Assembly (NCBI GenBank): GCA_016209155.1
Contig: JACQWU010000268.1
Coordinates: 1-9,267, forward strand
DNA length: 9,267 nt
Reading direction: 5' to 3'
Source of the DNA: Candidatus Desantisiibacteriota bacterium
GTDB taxonomy: Bacteria > JACRDZ01
Part shown: positions 1 through 5,825 of the stretch, in pieces
Position numbering within the stretch: the first letter of the stretch is position 1
How the letters are laid out: the number at the start of each line of letters is the position of its first letter
Translations under genes and position numbers: made by a program
Notes under the pieces: generated by a model
Database searches by the model: none
The model's input: only the letters and a program-made list of their open reading frames with translations
Told to the model about the DNA's origin: nothing

Positions 1-28
1 TTGGCCCATGCATCTTTTTTTTAGCCAT
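1..28 (-). CDS. Start of an unidentified gene leaving the left edge (partial)
   Basis: Nine codons are visible, reading MAKKKMHGP before the window ends. The start is supported by an AAGGGG ribosome-binding site about 8 nt upstream (36-41 on the plus strand). The same frame is open without a stop back to an ATG at 274, through the REP-like repeats, so a longer start cannot be excluded. The ribosome-binding site makes 28 the better choice. Too little protein is visible to suggest a function. It has the same orientation as the operon to its right. Confidence 0.4.
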
Positions 29-66
29 ATTTAAATCCCCTTTTAAATATTTAATATATATTTTTC

Positions 67-94
67 GTAGGGGCGAACCTATGTGTTCGCCCTG
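67..94 (+). repeat. REP-like hairpin, copy 1
   Basis: This 28-bp element has a GGGCGAAC / GTTCGCCC stem (8 bp) around a 6-nt loop CTATGT, preceded by GTAG. It is identical to the copy at 461-488 and the exact reverse complement of the copy at 175-202. Such short GC-rich palindromes in AT-rich DNA are typical substrates of RAYT transposases, one of which is encoded next door. Confidence 0.9.
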
Positions 95-160
95 CATTTG
101 TTGTTCGCCCAATATTGTCCGCACAATGTTTGTTGTTCGCCCTGTATTTGTTGTTCGCCC
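87..160 (+). repeat. Degenerate 18-bp repeat units between the hairpins
   Basis: A 14-bp core, TTTGTTGTTCGCCC, occurs at 97-110, 129-142 and 147-160. Spacing of the last two is 18 bp. The unit at 137-154 differs by one base from the 18-bp tandem unit inside the transposase gene (535-552 and 553-570), so the two arrays share an origin. Confidence 0.8.
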
Positions 161-174
161 AATGTTATCCAAAA

Positions 175-202
175 CAGGGCGAACACATAGGTTCGCCCCT
201 AC
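175..202 (-). repeat. REP-like hairpin, copy 2 (inverted)
   Basis: Exact reverse complement of copy 1 at 67-94. The two copies form a 28-bp perfect inverted repeat with 80 bp between the arms, each arm also being a hairpin on its own. This paired arrangement resembles a BIME. No run of T follows on either strand, so I do not call it an intrinsic terminator. Confidence 0.9.
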
Positions 203-254
203 ATTGGTGGATGTTACAATATTTCCATTGTTGATAATACAATAAAAATGAATT

Positions 255-869
255 TCAAATAAAATATTTATCATCCTGCCATTTTATTGGATTATTGATA
301 ATATATTCTGATATTTTATAATACGATTCTTCATTTCGGATAATATGTTCATAATAATTCCGTTGCCATAATTTTTTATCAAATTGTTTCCACCCATTTT
401 GTTTAACATTTCGTATATATTCATTCGTGGTCATCGTTTTAAACCATTGCACAATTCCCCGTAGGGGCGAACCTATGTGTTCGCCCTGTTTTTGATCTTC
501 GCCCTGTTTTTGATCTTCGCCCTGTTTTTGATCTTCGCCCTGTATTTGATGTTCGCCCTGTATTTGATGTTCGCCCTGTATTTGATCCCCATTGTTGACA
601 ATAATACAATGAAAATGGTTTGGCATGATGATGTATCCATCCAATTCAATATCGGTAAATTTGTTTTGCAATTCGTTATACCATTTTTTGATCATTTCAC
701 CTGCAACATTTAATTTCATCTTTCCGTCCACAATTTTTCCAAATAAACATTCACGGTTTTGAGTACAAATAGTGATAAAATATAATCCCGATTTTGAATA
801 ATCATAATTTTTTAATCGTATTGAACGGCGATGATGAATATCAGGATCATATTTTGTCATAAATTGCAT
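255..869 (-). CDS. REP-associated tyrosine transposase (RAYT, IS200-like Y1_Tnp)
   Basis: This is a 204-aa HUH-superfamily single-strand transposase. The metal-binding motif HFH is at residues 85-87 (MPNHFHCII). The catalytic tyrosine lies in WQRNYYEHIIRNE (168-180, Y172 or Y173). The C-terminal EYIINNPIKW (188-197) is typical of the family. Such proteins nick and join REP palindromes. Residues 96-131 are an unusual insert of hexapeptides (QIQGEH, then QKQGED), encoded by six 18-bp repeats and one REP-like hairpin. The 869 start has GAGGG six nt upstream. M4 (860) is an alternative, forming ATGA with the old rhuM stop at 857. All motifs are present, so the gene may be active. It is a mobile or domesticated neighbour rather than an obvious defence component. 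Confidence 0.9.
   Translation of the reverse strand: MQFMTKYDPDIHHRRSIRLKNYDYSKSGLYFITICTQNRECLFGKIVDGKMKLNVAGEMIKKWYNELQNKFTDIELDGYIIMPNHFHCIIVNNGDQIQGEHQIQGEHQIQGEDQKQGEDQKQGEDQKQGEHIGSPLRGIVQWFKTMTTNEYIRNVKQNGWKQFDKKLWQRNYYEHIIRNEESYYKISEYIINNPIKWQDDKYFI
461..488 (+). repeat. REP-like hairpin, copy 3, inside the transposase gene
   Basis: Identical over 28 bp to the intergenic element at 67-94. On the coding strand it reads in frame as QGEHIGSPLR (residues 128-137). The hairpin therefore lies within the gene of a transposase whose family acts on such hairpins. Confidence 0.9.
481..588 (+). repeat. Six tandem 18-bp repeats in the transposase coding sequence
   Basis: Six head-to-tail 18-bp units cover 481-588. 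The first three are identical (TCGCCCTGTTTTTGATCT), the next two are TCGCCCTGTATTTGATGT, and the last ends in CC. Because 18 is a multiple of three, copy-number change keeps the reading frame. On the minus strand they encode hexapeptides with a QGE core. The first unit overlaps the end of the REP-like hairpin at 481-488. Confidence 0.95.
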
Positions 870-1018
870 TTCTTACCCTCAATCCTTTTTATCTCTTTAT
901 CAAAATCAGAGATATAATTTTCATCCTGTATTTTTCTATAAACCTCATATTCCTGTTCTGCTTTAAGCTTTGCTTCTAAAGCAGTAATTTTTCCTTTGTC
1001 AGATAAAATAGGATAGTT
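857..1018 (-). pseudogene. Detached C-terminal remnant of rhuM
   Basis: Downstream of the truncated RhuM stop, another minus-strand frame is open from 1018 to a TGA at 857-859. It reads NYPILSDKGKITALEAKLKA, then EQEYEVYRKIQDENYISDF, then DKEIKRIEGKKCNL. This matches the usual RhuM C-terminus as I remember it (…Y-x-ILxDAGKIS…, …YISDFDKEVKRL). A TAG precedes it in this frame, so it is not translated as part of RhuM. The final stop overlaps the transposase start region. Confidence 0.75.
876..880 (-). promoter_or_regulatory. Ribosome-binding site for the transposase
   Basis: GAGGG lies 6 nt upstream of the ATG at 869, within the former rhuM coding sequence. It supports 869 over M4 (860) as the start. 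Confidence 0.5.
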
Positions 1019-1646
1019 CTAAAAAATCATAAATAATTTCCGCGGCTGTTTTTCCTGTAATTGCCCAATGGAGCTTATTTTGCACAGTAGCAAAAAACTC
1101 TTTTGTTATAGGAGCATTTTTATCATAATCAACAGACAGTGCGTATATATCTGTTATTTTCTGATAAAATTTTCGCTCACTGGCCCGAATCTCACGAATG
1201 CGTTCTATCAGTTCGTCAAAATAGTCTTTACCAAAAACCTGATTCCCTTGCTTCAACCGTTCATCATCCATCACAAAACCTTTAATAATGAATTCTTTTA
1301 AGGTCTTTGTTGCCCAGATACGAAATTGAGTAGCTTGATAACTATTAACTCGATAACCAACAGAGATAATAGCATCAAGATTATAGAATCTGGTTTTATA
1401 TGTCTTTCCATCGGATGCAGTTGTTTCCAAAATGGAAATAACTGAATTTTCTTCAAGTTCACCAGCTTCAAAAATATTTTTTAAATGTTTGTTAATTGCA
1501 GGTACTTTAACTCCAAAAAGCTCCGCGATTGCTTTCTGTGTAAGCCAAACAGTTTCATCTTTTAAAAAGACTTCTATCTTAACATTCCCCTCATTTGAGG
1601 TGTAAAGAAGGAAGTTAGATTGTTTATCAGGAAGATTTTTTTTCAT
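999..1646 (-). CDS. rhuM: Truncated virulence RhuM-family protein
   Basis: These 215 residues match the N-terminal part of the RhuM family, whose full members are about 330-345 aa. Visible hallmarks are the helix-turn-helix-like ETVWLTQKAIAELFGVK (31-47), NKHLKNIF (52-59), YNLDAIISVGYRVNS (88-102), FRIWATKTLKEFIIKGF (108-124) and MDDERL (126-131). After AAEIIY (201-206) the protein jumps to DFLE, normally about 80 residues further on, then leaves frame and stops. This implies an internal deletion plus a frameshift. RhuM function is poorly understood; members are often found inside restriction-modification loci. The start ATG (1646) overlaps the stop of the ATPase gene as ATGA. The fragment is probably non-functional, though the N-terminal domain could still fold. 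Confidence 0.85.
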   Translation of the reverse strand: MKKNLPDKQSNFLLYTSNEGNVKIEVFLKDETVWLTQKAIAELFGVKVPAINKHLKNIFEAGELEENSVISILETTASDGKTYKTRFYNLDAIISVGYRVNSYQATQFRIWATKTLKEFIIKGFVMDDERLKQGNQVFGKDYFDELIERIREIRASERKFYQKITDIYALSVDYDKNAPITKEFFATVQNKLHWAITGKTAAEIIYDFLELSYFI

Positions 1647-3901
1647 GATTGATTCCCCACTACAGATTCTTGTAATATTTTGTAGTGTTTTGGAAATGCA
1701 CTATTCATCATATCCAATAGATATTCTACATTTTTTTGACTTTCTTGAACAAGAGATGGTTCAAATCCTTTCCCTGTCATATGTGACTGGTCATTAGTAA
1801 ATTTATAAATCGCTGTTTTTTTATTTTCATCAAATTTGATTGACTCCAGTTTTTTATATATATTTTCACAGTTTGGGCACATTATCATTAAAAAATTTTC
1901 AAGAAGTTTTCTTGCAATGTTTGGAATGTGATATACAGAAGCTATTGTTCCATCAGATTTAAAATCGCTTAAAACTTTAAATAAATATTGGTATTCATTT
2001 TCATAATTTTTTAATAATTCATCTAAATAATCTAATATAGCGATTCTGTTCCCATTTGAGAATAAGTTTTTGATCATATAAAATTCTTTGCCACCCTGAT
2101 TATTTGGGTATCTTTTTAACCAATCCAATAATAATTTTAAAAAATCAAAATTATGGGTTAGAATAAAAACTTGAGCAGATTCTTTCACTGCATTTTTTAA
2201 GAATGCGAAAGCTTGAAATAAAGAGTTTGCGTCAAGACTGCAAATCGGGTCATCAACAACAACAATTCCATCACTAATTTTGAAATCATGATCTTTTAAG
2301 TGAATTGTAAAATAGACAAAAGCAATAGCTGTTTTTTCTCCTTCGCTTAGATTTTTAGCGATTCTGCCTTTCCTTTTTATTAAATATCCTTGTTCGGCAA
2401 CTTCAAAAGCAAGCTCATCTCTACCTAAAAAAGTTTTTAATTGATTATTAATTTCTTCACATGCTGTACCAGATGTGGATATTTTGTTCTTATTCTCGAT
2501 AATTCTTTTTTGAATTCCTTCGATACCAATATCATTTGAATCTTTTGGATTGCCTTTTTCAAGTAGATTTATTTCTTCTTTCAATATTTTAATATTCGAT
2601 TCTAATAATTTTACATCATCAAATATTTCACTTAAGTAATGATTTTCAAGTTTAGTTGTAGCTTCTTCTTTGGCTTTTGTAAAGTTATTCGTTTTTTTAT
2701 TATGGCTATTTATCTCTGAGTTGACTGACGTTATTGCAGAAATAATAGATTCCGTATCGATATTCACATTTAGTTCTAAAGAGTCTGTTGTATTAGATTT
2801 TTTATTTTTAATTATTTCCTTGAATATTAAAATACTGTTCAACAAATCTGTTTTACAAATATTGAAATTGCTCGTTTTGAGTAAGTAATTTTCTTGAAGC
2901 TCATCATATAAATTGGCTTTATCAAAAATATTTAAATTTTTAATCGTATCATATAATTCATCAATCTCACTCAATAAAATATCAATCTCATCCTTTAGTT
3001 TTTTATCGGCATCGTTGAAAAAAGCTAATAAATCAGAAATGCGTTCTTTCGGTAAAGGTTGATTGCAGAATTCACAGTTTGTTGATTTTTCTATTATGTG
3101 CAGTTCAAGACCTTGTTCAACCCATTTTGAAATATTAACATTTTTTTTCAATCGTTCAATAATTACTGTTTCAACAGTGCGTTTTAAAAGTATTTTTGAC
3201 TTAAGGATAATAGATTTGACTTTTTCTTTAATATTGTTAATGATTATCTCATTAAGAACTGGTTTTTCTATCTGTTTTAGGGTAAGTAAATAGTTGTTTA
3301 TTTTTTCTTCCGATTGTAATTGTTTTGTTTGTAGCTTTGCAAAAGCTTGCTCCGCATTATTTTTACGATAATTTCTCGCTGAAACTCCGCTGGTATTTGA
3401 ACTTATGATTTTAGCGATGTCTGTAAAACATTTTCCCTTTTCTACCTCTTTTTGATCAATTTCATTTTTCTTCTGCTCTAACTTTTTAAGTTTCCCTATG
3501 TCATCTTTTTTCTCTGGGTCACCGTGGAGGATTTTTTCATCATTTTTAATAGCTTCTACTAATTCTTTATTTTCTTTACCAAGTATAAAAATCGGTTTTG
3601 CTTTTCCTGCTAAAATATCAATGTTTTCGGATATATAATCCTGATTAAATACCCTTATTTGTTTATTAAACGTGTTCCCGTGGGTTAAATCACCATCTGA
3701 AGTTTGAATTTTATATTCAAGTTCAGCATATGTTTCTGATTTACCATTTGGGAAAGAAGCAAATAATTGAGATAATGTTGTTTTGCCCGAACCATTCCAG
3801 CCATAGATAAGATTAAACCGTTTAAAATCTGGTAAATTGGAATTCCATTGATAACTATCAAAGATGCCAAGATTTTTAATTTTAGATATTTTATTTATCA
3901 T
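1643..3901 (-). CDS. AAA_13 ATPase, RloC/PrrC-like candidate anticodon nuclease
   Basis: An SMC/Rad50-like ATPase of 752 aa. Residues are numbered from the in-frame TTG at 3922, which adds seven. Walker A is GWNGSGKTT (41-49), a long coiled coil carries a zinc-hook-like CEFC (283-286), the ABC signature is LSEGEK (525-530), Walker B is IVVVDDP (553-559) and the switch is LTHN (588-591). The C-terminal domain has RKLLE (R671, E675) and NDQSH (H714), the R-x3-E...H pattern of PrrC/RloC anticodon nucleases, which cleave tRNA in the anticodon loop during phage attack. The ATG at 3901 overlaps the phosphatase stop as ATGA, with GGGAGG 13 nt upstream; the TTG has no such site. It is shorter than the RloC proteins I know. 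The ATPase call is firm; the nuclease activity is inferred from motifs. Confidence 0.85.
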   Translation of the reverse strand: MINKISKIKNLGIFDSYQWNSNLPDFKRFNLIYGWNGSGKTTLSQLFASFPNGKSETYAELEYKIQTSDGDLTHGNTFNKQIRVFNQDYISENIDILAGKAKPIFILGKENKELVEAIKNDEKILHGDPEKKDDIGKLKKLEQKKNEIDQKEVEKGKCFTDIAKIISSNTSGVSARNYRKNNAEQAFAKLQTKQLQSEEKINNYLLTLKQIEKPVLNEIIINNIKEKVKSIILKSKILLKRTVETVIIERLKKNVNISKWVEQGLELHIIEKSTNCEFCNQPLPKERISDLLAFFNDADKKLKDEIDILLSEIDELYDTIKNLNIFDKANLYDELQENYLLKTSNFNICKTDLLNSILIFKEIIKNKKSNTTDSLELNVNIDTESIISAITSVNSEINSHNKKTNNFTKAKEEATTKLENHYLSEIFDDVKLLESNIKILKEEINLLEKGNPKDSNDIGIEGIQKRIIENKNKISTSGTACEEINNQLKTFLGRDELAFEVAEQGYLIKRKGRIAKNLSEGEKTAIAFVYFTIHLKDHDFKISDGIVVVDDPICSLDANSLFQAFAFLKNAVKESAQVFILTHNFDFLKLLLDWLKRYPNNQGGKEFYMIKNLFSNGNRIAILDYLDELLKNYENEYQYLFKVLSDFKSDGTIASVYHIPNIARKLLENFLMIMCPNCENIYKKLESIKFDENKKTAIYKFTNDQSHMTGKGFEPSLVQESQKNVEYLLDMMNSAFPKHYKILQESVVGNQS

Positions 3902-4392
3902 AATTTTAAAATATCCTCCCAATTTTTTTGTAAGTAAAGAGCAATGCCTTTCCCTGGTAAATAATCAGAATATATTTCCGAAAATTCAACCTTGGCACTT
4001 GAATAAGAATTGCACGAAATAATATTATTTTGAGCAAGATAAATCAAACCAATAGAAGGTGAACGGGATTGCCCCATGTTGCAATGGATAAGGATTTTTT
4101 GTTCCTTTATATGTTTTCTTATGAAGACCAATGCGGATTGTATTATTGGATGTGTAAATTTTACAAGCAACTCTCTATCCATATCGACTATATTTAGGAA
4201 TAGATGATTAGCACTTTCATAAATTAGGTAATAGGGATGATTTGAGGACAAATTGCCACGGTATCCAACACCGTTTTGGTGACAAGTTTTACATGTATGA
4301 ATAATAAAAAAATGTAAACCAGTAGTTGAGCAATCAACATCATTACCGATATAAAGATTTTTTAAAATTTCTTTCATAGAGAAGCTTTCCAT
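3898..4392 (-). CDS. Dual-specificity-type (HCX5R) phosphatase
   Basis: A small cytoplasmic cysteine phosphatase of about 164 aa from this start. The active-site loop is HCNMGQSRSP, with catalytic Cys and Arg six residues apart. An upstream LNIVDMDR segment supplies the likely general-acid Asp. The fold order (LYIGN strand, acid loop, long helix, ILIHC strand, SRS helix) fits the dual-specificity family, whose members act on phosphotyrosine/serine/threonine or RNA 5' phosphates. The frame is open to a TTG at 4446. I prefer ATG 4392; ATG 4377 (MKEILKNLYIGN) is equally plausible because the family typically begins near NLYIGN. The stop overlaps the ATPase start as ATGA, so the two are translationally coupled and probably work together. 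The substrate is unknown. Confidence 0.85.
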   Translation of the reverse strand: MESFSMKEILKNLYIGNDVDCSTTGLHFFIIHTCKTCHQNGVGYRGNLSSNHPYYLIYESANHLFLNIVDMDRELLVKFTHPIIQSALVFIRKHIKEQKILIHCNMGQSRSPSIGLIYLAQNNIISCNSYSSAKVEFSEIYSDYLPGKGIALYLQKNWEDILKL

Positions 4393-4446
4393 CCTACTCT
4401 CACGTTTCCGTTCACCAGCGCATTCCTCAGACGCAAGAAGGTTCAA
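4393..4446 (-). other. GC-rich leader before the phosphatase, with 5S-like words
   Basis: This short stretch is clearly richer in G and C than its surroundings. On the minus strand it contains GCGCTGGT, a small ACG-GAAA-CGT hairpin with a GNRA-type loop, and GAGAGTAGG. The last word matches the loop-E side of bacterial 5S rRNA. It may be a structured leader, a rearrangement scar or coincidence. It is too short to be a 5S gene. Confidence 0.2.
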
Positions 4447-4480
4447 ATTTTATTGAAGTTTTCTTGAATTCAGATAAAGA

Positions 4481-5803
4481 TTATCTCTTTTCATCTTTTA
4501 ATAAGGTTAACCCTTTTAGTGTTACTTTATATTTTTGTAAACGACTATTAGGTTTATCCGGAATTGTTAATTCCAATAAACCTTCATCAATAAGTGGTTT
4601 AATATAAAAATTCCGAAACCTTGTGCGATTTGTTTTTCCGCATATTTCCATCAGTTCTAATAAATTTTTATCTTTTGTTGATGCCTTTAGTATTTTTATT
4701 GTTTCTTCACTTGGGACGATCTTAGGACGATCTTGGGACAAACTTGAGACATCTTGCTCATGTTTTTTGTCTGCTTGCGAATGAATTTTAAACGTCGCCA
4801 TAAAATATTCCCTGTCATCATCCGTTTCAAAAACAGGTGACGGGGATCCATTTCTTTTTAATGCCTTGCGAATTTTTGGAAATCCGGTACAGCGGCCTTC
4901 CGTTAAATGAAGTTCTTTTAAAAAATCACCCAGACGGCTGTTCCTATAACGATGAGAAGTAACGATTGGTTTGTTTATATTGTCTTTGCCAAGCGGCGGT
5001 AATGGTCCGGGGTAGCTAAGTATAAGAATGTGGTCAGGGTATATTCGCACTTCAACCGGCTCACGTTCTTCGTAGCTTTTGTGATACACTGCGTTGACTA
5101 AAGCTTCTTCAAGCGCCTCATACGGATAATTATAAAATCTGTCTGCTTCCGCTCTGCCGGGTATTTTACGGACAAACTCTCTGATTACTGTATTTTTCAA
5201 ATAACCAAGAGCGGAACGAACTTGCTGATGAACAGGGCCGGTAAAAATCTTTTCCGCAAAAACATCTCCTGCTTCATCTTCAAACTCGACAATATCAATT
5301 CGCGCGCGAGGAAAGAATTTTTCCGGATTATCATTAAAAAGCAATAGTCCTATGTTTTTCGGTTTAAAATATTCCGCAGAACCCTGAGCAATATTCATCC
5401 GTATACATAAGTCCGCGAAAGGTACCTTTGATACCTCGTCAGAAAAGGCACTGCGAATTTCTGCCAGATATGACCGGATCAAGGTAATATTAAGATCATT
5501 CAAATTCGCATTATGGTTACTTAAAAAATATTCAGGCCTTATCTTGTAGAACAGCCCCAAAAGCTCTTTTTGAATCTTCACAATCTCGGACTGAGATAGC
5601 CCATTTGGCGGAAAGACAGGAACGTTCTTTTTCTCCGCAACACCAATCACAATGTAGCCACCGCCCCAATTGTTGATATCATTAGCAAAAGCGCACATCG
5701 TATGTAAGACCGCTTCAGGATTCCATCCTTCTTTAAATTCAAGGCGCTCGGACTCCACAACACGGCCGTGTAGTAATTCATAAATATTTATTGGTAATGC
5801 CAT
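4481..5803 (-). CDS. AlbA_2 / GHKL ATP-binding protein with C-terminal winged helix
   Basis: A COG2865-like protein of 440 aa. The N-terminal AlbA_2 (Schlafen-type) nucleic-acid-binding domain shows VESERLEFKEGWNPEAV (16-32) and FANDINNWGGGYIVIGV (39-55). A GHKL-type ATPase domain carries the N-box EEALVNAVYHK (E233, N237, H241), SYPGPLPP (263-270) and GRCTGFPKI (303-311), where homologues often have GRGTG. Residues about 365-438 form a winged-helix-like tail. Compared with homologues I remember (about 500 aa), roughly 60 residues are missing near 95-100, removing the second half of AlbA_2. The ATG at 5803 has AAGGCGG 7 nt upstream and lies 22 nt after the helicase stop. Family members often accompany restriction or defence genes; the exact role is unknown. 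Confidence 0.85.
   Translation of the reverse strand: MALPINIYELLHGRVVESERLEFKEGWNPEAVLHTMCAFANDINNWGGGYIVIGVAEKKNVPVFPPNGLSQSEIVKIQKELLGLFYKIRPEYFLSNHNANLNDLNITLIRSYLAEIRSAFSDEVSKVPFADLCIRMNIAQGSAEYFKPKNIGLLLFNDNPEKFFPRARIDIVEFEDEAGDVFAEKIFTGPVHQQVRSALGYLKNTVIREFVRKIPGRAEADRFYNYPYEALEEALVNAVYHKSYEEREPVEVRIYPDHILILSYPGPLPPLGKDNINKPIVTSHRYRNSRLGDFLKELHLTEGRCTGFPKIRKALKRNGSPSPVFETDDDREYFMATFKIHSQADKKHEQDVSSLSQDRPKIVPSEETIKILKASTKDKNLLELMEICGKTNRTRFRNFYIKPLIDEGLLELTIPDKPNSRLQKYKVTLKGLTLLKDEKR
4714..4756 (+). repeat. Imperfect 11-bp tandem repeats in the linker of the AlbA_2 protein
   Basis: Four degenerate units are seen: GGACGATCTTA, GGACGATCTTG, GGACAAACTTG and AGACATCTTG (one base short). 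They code for the linker QDVSSLSQDRPKIVPS just before the winged helix. An 11-bp unit is not a multiple of three, so copy-number change would shift the frame and cut off the C-terminal domain. Confidence 0.6.
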
Positions 5804-5825
5804 ATTATTTCCGCCTTTTCAGCGC

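Larger units (their letters stand above)
29..254 (-). other. REP-rich intergenic region with a decayed RAYT-gene fragment
   Basis: The region between the transposase stop and the next gene is mostly repeat. It holds two inverted 28-bp REP-like hairpins (67-94 and 175-202) and degenerate 18-bp units between them. The minus strand at about 223-250 reads HFYCIINNG, very like HFHCIIVNNG at the active site of the adjacent transposase. After the repeats at about 67-94, QGEHIGSPLR recurs just as in the transposase. I read this as a diverged partial copy of the transposase segment from the HFH motif to the QWFK helix. No poly-U-linked terminator is visible. Confidence 0.5.

Noticed and set aside
67-202. 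Inverted REP-like hairpins as a transcription terminator
   Set aside because: No U tract follows the stems on the minus strand; structure alone is not enough to call a terminator.
481-588. Regular repeats resembling a CRISPR array
   Set aside because: The 18-bp units are directly joined with no unique spacers, lie in a coding sequence and have no cas genes nearby.
477-713. Plus-strand open frame with repeated FALFLI-type peptides
   Set aside because: It is the antisense reading of the 18-bp repeats in the transposase gene, with no ribosome-binding site.
1019-1028. T TTT TTA slippery heptamer in rhuM suggesting programmed -1 frameshifting
   Set aside because: A -1 shift leads into a frame that stops shortly after; the C-terminal remnant is in the +1 frame and has a TAG just before it.
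3902-3922. TTG at 3922 as the ATPase start
   Set aside because: The ATG at 3901 forms an ATGA overlap and has GGGAGG upstream, while the TTG has no ribosome-binding site.
4472-4486. AGATAA-AGA-TTATCT hairpin at the end of the AlbA_2 gene as a terminator
   Set aside because: The stem is short and AT-rich, and no T run follows in the direction of transcription.
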